Shown: one piece after another, positions 1 through 12,501 of the stretch
Layout of the letters: every line of letters begins with the position of its first letter
Position numbering within the stretch: the stretch's first letter is position 1
Origin: Rostratula benghalensis
Taxonomy: Eukaryota > Chordata > Aves > Charadriiformes > Rostratulidae
Assembly: GCA_013399305.1 (NCBI GenBank)
Contig: VXAI01000199.1
Coordinates: forward strand, 571,975 to 635,974
Direction: 5' to 3'
DNA length: 64,000 bases
Position numbers and translations under genes: made by a program
Notes under the pieces: model-generated
The model's database searches: none
Told to the model about the DNA's origin: nothing
The model's input: only the letters and a program-made list of their open reading frames with translations

Positions 1-3000
1 TGGAGGCAGAGATTTTGATTAATAACATAACTCAGTTAAGCATTCTCTTTGAAAAGTATTAACTATCCAGGCAGAGTACAACAAAGCATATTTCAAGAAG
101 AACATTTTACAAGGCAAATTACAAACAAGACCATAATTACTGATTTTGAGCCCTATTTTTCAGGATTCCCTCTAGGTAGGGAGAAAACTGTTGGGAAAGT
201 TGTTTTAGCATATATTTATGAGCTGATAAACCTACTCCTATAAAAGAACAGTAGATAGCCCTTAAACTCAGTTCATAGACCATGCAGCATATATCTGAGG
301 CCTCAAGTATAAAAATACTTTTTGATGATGTAAAAGTCTCTCAGGATTTTGTTTTTCTTTTGATATACAAACAGTTTCTATTGGCATGAGTGAGGCACTG
401 TCTCAGAATAAAATCTATACAGGTGGTCTTTCTTTTAAACTTTTATTTAGCATTAGTATTTAAATGTCAGTGAAGCATAAAATAATTATGGTTGTATGGT
501 TAGTTCCAGTAAAAGAAAAATATAATTAATAATAAAACCGAAGTTATAGGAAAGGTAGATTAATGCACTTGTTAAGTACAGACATGATTGTGGACCCTAA
601 CTTACTGCTGCATAGGTCAAGATATGTTTCATTTCCTGGTATTGAGTAGCTAGTTGGAAAAGCTCTGCTGTTCTTATTATTATACAGCATTAGTAACAAA
701 TAGAATAGAAAGTAAAAAGTTTTTGCAATTTCACACAATAGAAAGGTTTCTAATTAGAAAATTTGTTTTATATTAAGGAAAAAAGACACATTTAAACCTT
801 GGATGCTGTTACCCTAATGGGGTATGCTCTTCATGCACCACATGGAAATGCTCATCAGAACTTAATTAAAGGGTTATAACTTCATTAAACCAGTTGAAGA
901 CTGGGTGCAATTCAATAATATGGTGAAGCATTTGACCAATATAAGAAGAATATATTTTGCAATCCTGCAAAACAGGGAGAAATTATTGTAAGTAATACAA
1001 GAGTTTTGCTGAATCAGACCTGTTTTCACAGAGCTTTACTTAAGACATTATTTGGAGGAAGAGATCAACAAGAACAGCTCAGAGATTTCACTAACTTCTC
1101 ATTTCTAGACAGAACTGAGTACTGACAAAGATCAGTGCATGAACTGAAAAGCTCAGTGTGGTTTTAATATAAAGACTGTGACCTCTATATTTCTTAAATG
1201 TGACTACTTGAGGTTCCCTTCTCCACTCTATTGTGGTCTGATGAAAGTCCCATGAGACCTAGCTCAATGTCCTATCACTTGAACACCTACAAAATCTTCC
1301 TCCATAAAGGGCACCAGTTAAACAAAGGGGCCAAGTATTGACATGAGTAATACTTAATAGCAAAACATCTGGATGGTGTCCCCAAAACCTAAAATTATTT
1401 TATGGTGGGAAAAGAATCATAAAGTTGTTATGACATCAGGGAAAGGAATACTGATATGGGGGTTTTTTTATTATTTTATTTAATTTACAACTTCAGCAGA
1501 TACTGAACAGTCGTCAATGCTCTTCTGGATCTGTTTTGTAAACAGAGGAGAACAGAAAAGTTCTCTTAAATAACTTAAGCATAATTTGTCATTTGTTTGC
1601 TTTTAAGATATTCATATATTTATGATAGGACAAATGCACAACCAAATGTAGGTGAATATGCAGGAGTAAGCACATACTGAACGTACACTACACTCTGTTT
1701 AACTTCAGACTTTTCTTCCTTTCTCATCACTTTTGTAACATTTTTACCAGTTTTTACCTCATTCTCTTCGTAGCTGTATCCTGCTGTTATTCTGCTACAC
1801 AGCACTTGCCCTATTTTGTGAGCCACTCTGTCTTTCATGACTCTTCCGCCCACCCACATCTACTGTTTGCAAAGCATCTCAACAGCCTCTTTCCATCCCT
1901 CTACTAAATTAGCAGATTAGATAGCAACCTGTCTACCACTGATTTTATAATACTTTTTATCTTTGCCAAAAAGATGACTCAAAGACAGCTAGAGAAAATG
2001 AAGAAGAAACAACCTTAAAAATGAAAAATCTCAGAAATCAGAATATTCCTCAGTTCTACTTTTAAAGCATTAAAAGAAAGGATCAGAGAACAGCTAACCT
2101 AATTGGCTTAGCTTCTCCAATCACATTGTCACTACTTTCCTATACTAGCTGTGATATATCTTCTGCAAGTTAATATGCAGAAGTATAATATCCTAACAGA
2201 AGTGTCTTGTATCTGCTAAATTAAACTAATGCATTGCCCTTAACAGGACATCTTTATGACAGAGTTAGATCAAACACCCTTTTATTTACCAGTCTGGGAA
2301 TAAAAGATCTTGAACTGAAGACAGTTATCTGATTCTAGCCCTGCAAAACTGCTCCCTATGAAACTGATTTTGAAGATATACAGTCATATAGTTAGTACAG
2401 TAACAGTCAAGTAGACATATCTGGTTTTTTTCAGCTAAGGAAAATGGAGACAAAAGCTCCGGTAACCTTTACTCTTGTTGAGTCATATTTACACTTCGTC
2501 ACAACTGCTGCCATAGTACAAATCTAGATTACTCAAAAGAATCACATTAACATTTGGTTCTGAAAAAAACCCCCTTTGCACTAAACAGAACCTTTTCCTA
2601 GCTAGAACAACACAAAGGAGCTAAGATATAAATAAAAACCTGTCTCAGCACACCACTTTCTAAGACAGGTTCCTTCCCTGTGCAAAAGCTATTTATGAAA
2701 CTATGCCTGTACCTGTGGGAGGACACTACTTTTATTTTTTCAAGCATGAAAATGTGGACTAAACAGACAAGAATTCATATTAATGATACTGCCCAATGGA
2801 GTAATGGCATATAAATTTTTTGTATGTCCAAAGACTATAGTCATATTTTTAAGATTAAATTTTCCATGTTTTTTATAGCAATGTTTAATCTTAGAATACA
2901 TTTCAAATGTTGATCACAAGGCTGATAGTAACTTTTACAGTACAAAAATAAATAACATGCTATGCTTAATTATAATATTTACCAATACAGTTTCCCCAAT

Positions 3001-3816
3001 CACCTTTTCTTTCTCATTCCAATTATCATGCTTTAAAACACATTGACAACAAAAAGGCTGATGACCATAAATCACTGTCAAAGCTACAAATGAATTCCTT
3101 ATTACATGACAAGTGTTTTAGAAATGTCAAAAGAAGATCAAGGTCAGGAAAAAAAGTTAACACTCATTAATACAGGCAGGAACTGCAAAGATAAGTGACA
3201 GAAAATAGATGATATTTTGAAGTAGCTAAAAATAAGGGCTTAAATGTTCCTTAGTAATACTTTCTACATGTTCCACGACTTATTTGCATCAGTGATTTTA
3301 AGATTAGTATTTTTCAGTTCTTAATAACTTTTACCTTATGATAAATCTTTAATCAAATTACTCTGTGTTTCCTTTAAGCAGTAACTGGTCAGATTTATCT
3401 CTGATGCAATTCCTTTCACTTTTGGCATACTATACCAGAGATTAATTATTGCTTTGATCATTACACCTATGACATTAAGACAGTACTTTACTGTTCGTTC
3501 TTGGAAATGAAGAAGTTCTACCCATAAAATCTTTCTTGGTTTCCTTTAGGTAAAAAACCACATACAACTGTACACTAAGATAATCATACTGGTAACTTTT
3601 AAAGTTACAGATCAGTTACTGTAAGCTGTCTTTGGAAAAGATGACAGTGAGAACGAGACTACAACAGAAATAAGAGGGGGTCTTAGTTTTCAGCTCAGCT
3701 TCAGGCTTCCCAAAAGACTACAGCCAGTGTGTAAGCAGATTTTCAGGTATCTGTATTGAATATTTGTTTAAGATTTTCAGTAGCTGATCAACCACACCTA
3801 TTTTAACATCTGCAGG

Positions 3817-3849
3817 TGAAAAATCTCACTACTTGAAAAATCTCACTAC
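3817..3849. repeat. Short tandem duplication, period 17
   Basis: The 16-mer TGAAAAATCTCACTAC occurs twice, at 3817-3832 and 3834-3849, separated by one base. It looks like a local slippage duplication with no further copies. Confidence 0.85.
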
Positions 3850-4848
3850 CTAACATCATGTGGTCTTCTCAAAGCTGAAGTACTTTTACACACAGATTAT
3901 GTCCTTGACAATCTCCCAGGAACAAATATCCTAGTTACTTCATTGTCCTTTACCAAAACTGTGTCAAGTCTTTAATTTTGTTATATTTCTTCTACCTATC
4001 CCTTTCTCATTACTGTTCTTCTTTATTATTTCAGTTTTAATGTCAATGTTTTTATAGCAACTGTCTATGCTATGAAGTGATTATTTCATTCTGTATGTGT
4101 TTTAGTTTTGTCTTGTTGGGAGTGTTGCATGCTTATGAAGTGAACTGCAACCATCTTCTTTTCTAAGAGACACTTGAATATGCAGGTTACTAGGTAGAGG
4201 AAATCTATGATATTAGAGTTGCCATCTTGGTGAAATGAAAATTTTACAGAAAAGTCTATCGACCTTCAAGTCCTTGCCAAAACCCTTCCTCAATATTTTT
4301 TGCTCCATATTTACATGGTCTGATATATCTGGATGTGAAGCATTCAAATCTTTTTCTTTAAGGGGAGAAACATAGCTTCAAGATCATTTAGAAGCTTATC
4401 CTGTCTTCCTCTCAAAAGGTTACTCAAGCTTTGTAAAACACTTTCCTTGCCATAAATATCACTAATGAACACAAACTGTTGTTGACTTAAACTGAAAATC
4501 TTTTCTGTTCATGTAGCAAATAGTCCTTGCAATATCAATGCTTTGAGTATTACTACTAATAGTGCTGCAGTTAAATTGTATTGTGCTGAGAACCAGATAA
4601 AGAGCATTTCACATTACATGCAATTTGTTGTGTTTAGTACACTCTATGTGCTTTGGGCAAAATTCTACCTCAGTGAACAGAATAAAACCGACAGAGCTAT
4701 GAAAATCATAACACAATTCAAACACCCATCTGTATCCCATTATTACTACTGCTGCATTCCTGCACCAAGGTACAAAAATATCAATATAGGCTCTATTCCA
4801 TCGTGATAGGCAATAGGGATTAGAAATATTAATTGCACATTAGGAAAG

Positions 4849-4861
4849 AAAAAAAAAAAAA
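4849..4861. repeat. Poly-A run
   Basis: A run of about 13 A residues in unique sequence. No transposon body is visible upstream, so it is probably simple low complexity rather than a retrotransposon tail. Confidence 0.8.
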
Positions 4862-4971
4862 GTGTCTACCTTAATCTAAACATGTCTCAGCTTCTGTTCT
4901 CAACAGGGTAAAGGCTACCAGTCTCTCCAGCATAGTTTCCAGAGGAGATCTATCTGCCTGCTATTCACTTT

Positions 4972-4986
4972 TTGTTGTTGTTGTTA
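4972..4986. repeat. (TTG)n microsatellite
   Basis: About five TTG units. A similar short TTG run lies near 12119-12131. Confidence 0.8.
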
Positions 4987-6238
4987 TTGGCATTTTATTC
5001 TTCTGAAAACATGTGTATTAGCTGTGAAAATATATAATGTCACTGGCTGCTTTTTCATTGTCTGGTTTTCTCAAAGTGGCACTGAGGAAAAAACAATCAG
5101 GGAAGCTTCTGCTCTTATCCCAGTGTTTGATAAAATCAGTACTAAAAAGCTTTTTTGCTAATTTGGTACACACACCAGTTCCTGATATTTTCCAAGTTCT
5201 ACAAGAATTCCTTACTTAATATTGATTTGTCACTATGATGTTTACAAACTTGAAACACTAGCCTATAACGTAGGTTTTAATCTTGTGAGGTAAAGGATTC
5301 CTTTCTTAACTACAAATTTGGAGAGTTCTGAAAGAAATGAGAAACATTCAGTTATGTTTTATAAAGTGCTTTTTTCTTAGCTGATTTCAGACCATTTGTA
5401 TGGTGATAACCAAGATCTCCATTTCAGTTTTATGTAGCCTTGGGAGCTTCCTGAGTCTGTTTCTCATATTCAGGATGAAAGATCTTCCCTGTTTTATGTT
5501 TCTTTTTTCCCCACAGTTCTATTCCTTGTTTCTTGTTCCAAAGGGAAGAAAAGGAGATCTTAATCAAATACAGATATTGCAACTTGTGCTGTCTTCCCCT
5601 TGGCAGCTTTTGCAGTTCAGTCTCCCCAGTCACTTTTTAATAAAATGAAACTTACGAAGCACTTGGGTTTGCCACTCCTGAGTTTGAATGAAACATTTAT
5701 TGCTTCACTTATTGCATAACTTCACATGTATTTTAAGAAAATTCACGACAACTAGTTCACCAGAAACAGACCAGACACAACATTAATAAATATACATGAC
5801 AGATAGCGTTAGTTCTCCATGCTCTAGTTCTAGGCGTTGCCTCCACCAGAAAAACTCCTCCAAATAGAAAAGTTATGAAAAAGCTGATTACTCTCAAAAC
5901 CTCTCCTCTTCAGTTATATCCAACTGGCACCTGTTGGGAACCAGGAATTTGTAATATATTTGTATTAATAAGGACATTCAATTGTTTAAAATAAATGTTT
6001 GGCTTTAAAAATTTCTAAGACATCTACTGGAAGCACATTTATCTATCCAATATTTGCACCTTTTTCAGAATCACCAAGATTTTAATATTTTAGTGTGCGT
6101 AACAAGTAAAAGGAAGAGAATACATTTTTCATGTCAGCTTAGTCAAAATCTTGTAACTAATTGTTTGAAGTGATCAGTGAAATTGATCAAAATAGTTGAT
6201 AAGACTTTCCTCCTACTTCCTGGATACAATACTAACTA

Positions 6239-6448
6239 TAGAATCACAAATCCACAGAATAATTTTGAAAGGAAGGAGCCTTTGGAGGTCATCCAGCCCA
6301 ACCCTCCTCTCATAACAGGTCTAATCAGACCAAGCTGGAGTTGATCCATAGGATCAGGACTGTGTCCAATGTATTCTTGAGTACTTCCAAGGACAGAGAT
6401 CTCATAGCTTCTCTGGGCAATCTACTTCAGAATCTGATCACCCACATG
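6239..6448 (-). mobile_element. CR1 LINE 3' fragment (old copy)
   Basis: On the + strand the fragment begins TAGAATCACAAATCCACAGAAT, the inverted CR1 3' end. It continues through GGTCATCCAGCCCAACCCTCC and a degenerate block corresponding to the C-terminal ORF2 and 3' UTR. The copy is clearly diverged and 5'-truncated after about 210 bp. There is no poly-A tail, as expected for CR1, which ends in short octamer-like repeats. The open frame at 6341-6568 is a shadow of this fragment and its flank. Confidence 0.85.
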
Positions 6449-8274
6449 AATAGAATCCAAACAAACAAAAATCTTCTTATAACTAATGGAACCAAAGCAG
6501 AAAGCCAGCTACATCAGGATTGCTATACCATTATTAGTATTATTCACCAAAGCACTAATTTTGTCTAAAGGGAGAAGACACAAAGATTTCATAAGACTGA
6601 AGCAATTCAAGATTAAAATATTTGAAACTGCCCTGAAACTAATTCTGAAAGGTAAATTCTAGAGTTCTGTTAAAGTGCAGTATACAGGTAAATATATGCA
6701 AAATTATCCCTCCTGTGTAACAGAATCACAGTTGTCTCCTCGTTCTTCAAAGATACAACCTAGATGTATTTTCACTTTCTCAAGGCTAAGAAGCTTCACA
6801 AGGACTGAATGGCAGTCAGTTCAAAGGCGTTGACAGGAAAAGTCCATACTTTTGTTCTACATGAAACATGACTAAGAAGTGGTGATGTTAAGGCAAAAAA
6901 ATCCCAGGTCTCAGTGCAAGTCTAAACTCTGGATAGCAAAAAACACTTTCAAAAGAGGAGAAACAGACCAAGACAAATGCAACCAAGTGAAAAATAGCTT
7001 CTGCAGGAGCCTGTAATAGATCATCCCCCATTATGTGCAAGAACTGAATACCTGCTAATTCCCAGAATTAGCATTTTTTTTCACAAATTTATAAGAAAAA
7101 TACAAATTTCAAGTATCTTTATGTAGTGCAAGTGTGATTTTTGAAACCTACAAAAAAAATCAGTGTATTTCTAAAATGAAAGTGACAGTGGTTGTGTTTA
7201 TAAATACAGAAAGTGGGTTTGAGTCAGCATAGGTATCACAATACCAGGGGACTTATTCTTCAGCCTGGAGAGCTCCATGGTCCAAGGAAGTTTATATTAC
7301 AGGAAAAGAAATATCCTTTCTGGAGGTTAAAGCTATATTCTCTGTGGTTTTCTATTCACATTTTTGAAATCTCTACCATACAAGACATAGTCATTTTTTG
7401 AGTAAGGGGTCTTGCTTCGTTGTTATTACCCAATGTATTGTCAAACTCAGTACAATGGTGAAGCACTACTGATCAATTGCCAGTACTGACAGCATAGCTA
7501 AACTCCATATCTCATAAAATTGTTGACATTGAAACATCTAGTCCTGACAAGAGTCAGCAAAATCATATACACGGTTAAAGGATTAGAAAAAGATTTTTGT
7601 GCTAAATTCATTGGCTGGTGACTGAAAATACTTGTATTCATGACAAAATTACATTCCAAAGACATAATGAGGTACTGAGTATCCATGTTATGTTAAGACA
7701 GAAAACAAAGTTTTTGACATTTAACAGAAATATAACAGCAAGAATAAAAACCAACATCATCTGAGATGTTATTACAAACATAAATGAAACCATGGATGGG
7801 AAAAATCATCGTCAGTGGAAACAAGACAAACTTACCAGGTTGAAACTGCTCATTGCTCACACTTGTGGTGTTAGTCTCCCACTGCTTCCCTCCTCCAAGC
7901 TGTTTATTTTCTTAACAACCTGACAAATAAAAAAAAACAAAACAAACCCAAAACCAAATAAAATAAAATGCAATGATATTCAAAACTTTAGAGAATAACT
8001 TGAGTAACAGGTTGAGAAGTCTTTCAGTGGGTTTTAGTATGATAGATTTTTTTATTGTTCTCTTTTCATTATTTTTACATTTTGAGACTGAGTACATAGC
8101 ACTTATAAAAAAGAAAAGCAGCTAAGTGTAAGCTGTTAAATTTGCATAATATGGCTCCTCAGTTTCCCTCTATTTATGAATTTAAGTAAATAATAACCAA
8201 GCTTTAGAACTGTTGTAAACTTATATGGCAGCAGACAAATGCTGAAATCCATTAATACATTTTGTAAGAGTAGA
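6449..8274. other. Unique AT-rich non-coding sequence
   Basis: No recognisable gene or interspersed repeat is seen apart from the A/C-rich tract at 7927-7969. Short open frames around 7213, 7498 and 7912 show no known domain. Confidence 0.55.
7927..7969. repeat. A/C-rich low-complexity tract
   Basis: An A run passes into AAACAAACCC and AAATAAAATAAAA type sequence. It is one of about ten similar tracts in the window. Confidence 0.85.
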
Positions 8275-9145
8275 TCATAAAATGATAGAAGGTTTGGGTA
8301 GGAAGGGACCTTTAAAGATTATCTAGTCCAATCCCCCTGCAACAAGCAGAGACATCTTCAACTAGATCAGGCTGCTCAGAGCCCTATACAACCTGACCTT
8401 GAATGTTTCCAGGGATGGGGTATTTACTACCTCTCTTGGGAACCTGTTCCAGTGTCTCACTAAAATCACAGTAAAGAATTTCTACCTTATAACTAGTATA
8501 AATCTATGTCTTTTAATTTAAAACCATTACCCCTTGTCCTGTTGCAACAGGCCCTACTAAAAAGTTTGTCACCATATTTTTTTATAAGCCTCCTTTAAGT
8601 ATTAAAAGGCTGAAATAAGGTCTCCCCAGAGCCTTCTCTTCCCCCAGCTAAACAACACAACTCCCTCAGACTGTCTTCATAATAGAGGTGTCCCAGTCCT
8701 TTGATCATCTTTGTGGCCCTCTGCTGGACTTCCTCCAACAGGTCCATGCCTTTCTTATGTTGATTGCCCCAGAGCTGGACTCAGTACTCCAGGTGGGGTC
8801 TCATCGGAGAAGAATAGAGGGGCAGAACCACCTTCCTCAACCTGCTGGCTACATTTCTTTTGACGAAGCCCAGGATGTGGCTGACTTTCTCGTCTGTGAA
8901 TGCACACTGCCAGCTCATGTCCACCTTTTTATCCACCAGTACCCCTAAGTCCTTCTGTGCTTAGGTGCTCTCAACTCCTTCATCCCCTAACCTTATTGAT
9001 ACTGGGGTTTGTCCTGACCCATGTGCAGGACCTTCCATTTGGTCTTGTTGAGCTTCATGAGGTTCACATGGGGCAACTTCTTGAGCTTGTCCAGGATCCC
9101 TCTGGACGGCATCCTGTCCCTCCAGCATGTCAGCTACACCACGGA
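8275..9145 (-). mobile_element. CR1 LINE, 5'-truncated copy (about 870 bp)
   Basis: The + strand opens with TCATAAAATGATAGAAGG, an inverted CR1 3' end. It then carries the hallmark blocks for the 3' UTR and ORF2 C-terminus: GGACCTTTAAAGATTATC, CTGTTCCAGTGTCTCAC, CCCCTTGTCCTGTTGCAAC and CAGTACTCCAGGTGGGGTC. Homology ends near CAGCATGTCAGCTACACC, just short of the codons for the RT FADD motif, so the insertion is 5'-truncated inside ORF2. Stops and indels break the coding frame. The + strand open frames at 8688-9302 are antisense shadows of it. Confidence 0.95.
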
Positions 9146-10150
9146 GAGGGAGTGGTTTATGTCTCAGATATTTTTCAAATTCTACTTGCTGTTGTTGAGT
9201 CTTGTATTACCTGGGGAAGAACTTAAAAGGCCCTATACCACTCTAAACATGACTTTTGGGTTTTTTTTCAATAAAAAGGAAAGTTTAGCACCAGAGAGCT
9301 GAAATACACCACATAATTGTTCTTAACTAAAAATCCTCTTTTTCTTCATTATAAAATCAGTTGTAGTATCATTCTTAAAGTTAAAAGTAAGTGAGAAACT
9401 GATGCTCTGGAGTTTTAGTTCAGGAAATTAAAATACATTTCCATAGTTTCTACCTAGGTCACGGTTTGGCCTGCAAATAATGACTTATTTTCAAGTTATT
9501 TCTTTTAAAGTAAAGGGACTGCTCGGGATTCTCCACTTGAAACAGCCTCTATCAGTTTGGTTTTGAGCAGCACTAGGATGCACAAAACTGGAATAAGTCA
9601 CCAACAACTAATAGCAAACTGACAAGTCATTAAAGAGGATCTCAGCTGGTAAGTTTTTCTTCCTGGAATAATCTGCTATTGGTGTACCACATTAGCTGAC
9701 AGACTTAGATTAATTAGGATTACTTTAATTTTGAGATGTTTGAAAAGTCAGAGAGAAAGTTTTCTTTGTTTTGCAAAAGTCTGTTTGCATAACCCCAGGA
9801 AAATGGTACAAGCTGAGATCTACACATGGATTAAGGTGAATAAACATAAGTAATGCTACATTTTTCTCCAGGTGCATTCTTACCTGTGCACTTGTAAATT
9901 GCAGACTTGCTGTAAAAAGAGAGAGGCTTGACTGGGTATCACAAACTCACATATCCTTCCGAAGTTTCCTTCTATGATTAATGTAAATCTAGATCTTGAC
10001 TTTCTTTCCTTAAGCTCTCAGTCAAGACAATTGCTTTTATGGAAGGGCTCTCTGTTTCTTACATTCAGTTGCCTTGCAGCTTTATAAAGCCATAGGATTG
10101 TACTGGCATTGAGAAGTGGACCAATGATATTAAGCTTTTCAATATTGTCT
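9146..10150. other. Unique non-coding sequence
   Basis: No gene, repeat or RNA was recognised between two CR1 fragments. Base composition matches the surrounding AT-rich background. Confidence 0.5.
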
Positions 10151-10215
10151 GCAAAGAATCACATAGTCACAGAACTGGTTGGACAGGACCTGAGGATGTC
10201 TGTTGACCAACATCC
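10150..10215 (-). mobile_element. CR1 3'-end remnant (weak)
   Basis: AGAATCACATAGTCACAGAACTGG followed by TTGGACAGGACCTGAGGATG resembles the inverted CR1 3' terminus. Homology fades within about 65 bp. It is either a very short 5'-truncated insertion or a decayed one. Confidence 0.6.
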
Positions 10216-11273
10216 CACCCATTTCATGTGCAAGGGAATTCAGACCAATGATTGGTTCAGCTTTGCATTGAAAATTATGATTCTATGACACATTTAATTA
10301 AAAAAGGAAATTTAGAGATATAATTTTAGCAATTCTACTTAGTTTGTATGATTTATAATGGCAACTTAACCCCAATATATTTGGTTTGAATTACTCCCCA
10401 GGAACTAATTTTCTTATATGCTCGTCTCTTACCTTAATGCTATCTTTAATGCAATTTCAAAGATGAAGAAGGAAAGATGCAATGGTCATAATCTTGCAAT
10501 TCAGTACATGAAATCTTTTGGATATTCATCTATTTTTAGACATCACTTCTATGTCTTGATACAATGACTCAGTTAAAATTTGCCCCTGTTGAAATCTATA
10601 TGACAGAAGAGGTTTTCCTGTAAATTATTTTTAAAGCCAGCAAAATAGCCACTTCATCCTTATTACAATTAATGATATTTGCAAGGTCAATGAATAATCT
10701 GATGTTTTCTAAGACTAGCTATTTTTAATACTATCTACTTAGAAGGTACAAAGGCTAGGAGAATGATTTCTGTGTTGCTTCATGACTAGTTTTGGAGAAT
10801 GTTACTGTTATAAATAAGGAATACTAGACAATTTCCACTTTGTTCAATGAACTACTTTATTTTCAGAATGCACTTTTAAATAATGTTCCTGATAATTTAT
10901 TATGAGGAATTATGTTATGTGATGTGCACTGCTAAGTGACTCTAATATTAACTGGCACTGTATACAGATGACACATTATTGAGGAAGGCTATAAGAATAT
11001 CCACTTGACTTTTGAAATATTTTGCAGAGTTCTTGACAAAAGCCAAGGAACTCAGGCTAAATTGCATTATTAATGAAGATGAAGAGTCAGTCTAAGTTAC
11101 CCCAAAAGGCAAATAGTAACTTCCTACAGACCTAAAAAAAGGAAAAATTGTATCTCCCACTTTTTATGTTTCACAGGAAACTCAAGAACAGGTGGAGGTC
11201 AACATAGATACACTATCTATTTGGTACAGGTGACAGGGTAGCATTGCTACCTGTTACTGGAGACAATGGATAT
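10216..11273. other. Unique AT-rich non-coding sequence
   Basis: No supported gene or repeat was seen. Near 10280 a short ATTATGATTCTATGACA resembles a CR1 end on the opposite strand but has no adjoining body. Confidence 0.5.
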
Positions 11274-11722
11274 TATAGAATCATAGAATGGTTAGAATTA
11301 GAAGGGATCTTAAAGATCATCAAGTTCTGATCCCCCTGCATGGGAAAGAACGCTTCCCACTAGATCAGGTCGCTCAAAGCCCCATCCAGCCTGGCCTTGA
11401 AACACTTCCAGTGACGGGGTATCCACAACCTCCCTGGGCAACCTGTTCCACTGCCTCACTACCCTCACAGTAGAGAATTTATTTCTGGTATCTAATCTAA
11501 AACTCCCCTTTTACAATTCAAAGCCATCATCCCTTGTCCTGTCACTGCACTTCCTGACAAAGAGTCCCTCTCCAGCTCTCCTGGAGGCTCCCTTCAGGTA
11601 CCAGAAGGCTGCTATAAGGTCTCTCCAGAGCCTTAATTTCTCCAGGCTGAACAAGCCCAGCTCCCTCAGCCGGTCTTCACAGGAGAAATGCTCCAACCCT
11701 CTGTACCTGATCATCTTGGATC
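11274..11722 (-). mobile_element. CR1 LINE 3' fragment (about 450 bp, well preserved)
   Basis: The + strand starts TATAGAATCATAGAATGG, then shows GGGATCTTAAAGATCATC, GCCCCATCCAGCCTGGCC, GGGCAACCTGTTCCACTGCC and CTTCTCCAGGCTGAACAAGC-like blocks. These span the CR1 3' UTR and the end of ORF2. The fragment is 5'-truncated near CTGATCATCTTGGA. The open frame at 11511-11714 on the minus strand reads the ORF2 C-terminal region ([20 protein letters not shown]), so part of the original frame survives. Confidence 0.95.
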
Positions 11723-11978
11723 TATTCTAGTCCTCAGCAGAGAAGTAGGATAAAGTCATATTGATTTAGTCCTGAAATATCACAGCTGACAGTTTGACAG
11801 TATTGTCAAACTTTTGACCACTAATTTAACTTTATATTACCTTAATTCTGTGCAAATTACAATAAAAATGCTTCAAAAGTTTCACTTTTAACCCAGACAC
11901 ATCAAAGTTGAGAGTAGTGCTAGGCCAGAAAGAGAGAAGTTCAATGAGAATGGGTCCAAGAATGCCTCTGGACTGAGT

Positions 11979-12018
11979 TATCACTCAGTAATAGTGAGTA
12001 TCTATCACTCAGTAATAG
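11979..12018. repeat. Tandem duplication, period 24
   Basis: TATCACTCAGTAATAG occurs at 11979-11994 and again at 12003-12018. This is a two-copy local duplication. Confidence 0.9.
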
Positions 12019-12491
12019 AATTCCTCTTTGAATTTAAGGCAATACAACTGATGTATTTGAGAGGAGATAAAAGAAAAGGATAGAGAAAGAAAGACATCAA
12101 TTTATGTTATGCCACTTTGTTGTTGTTGTTTTGGTATTAATTGCTGAGAAAGACCTGGGGCATCGGTGTTACGTGCTTTACTGTTATTTCAGGCATTTCA
12201 GATTTTATTTGTAAACTCAGAATTAAGTCAAAAGAGTGCCTGCTCCTCAATGGAAATACTAAATATTTCAGTCCTACATTGTGGAATAGTCAACCATTTT
12301 TTTCTGAGCCATTCTGCTTTCTCGGTATAAGTCTCTGAAATCACTTTTTCTCACAAGAGTGATAATGACTGTTCCTTAAACATCTGTCCGCTTTCAATTT
12401 CCTGGCATACCTAAATGATAGTCTTACGTACCAATTTACAGTTTCAACTTGTTTTAGTCCTGAAACTCACTTGTAATTTTCAGCTAGGAAA

Positions 12492-12501
12492 NNNNNNNNN
12501 N
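12492..12501. other. Assembly gap (10 N)
   Basis: Ten consecutive N residues. The true gap size is unknown. Confidence 0.99.

Larger units (their letters stand above)
1..6238. other. Unique AT-rich non-coding sequence
   Basis: There is no recognisable gene, transposon or RNA here. Open frames are short (under 90 codons), AT-driven and show no known domain. Only small low-complexity items are visible: a 17-bp-period tandem duplication near 3817, an A run near 4849 and a TTG run near 4972. The stretch could hold regulatory DNA, but nothing in the sequence alone proves it. Confidence 0.6.
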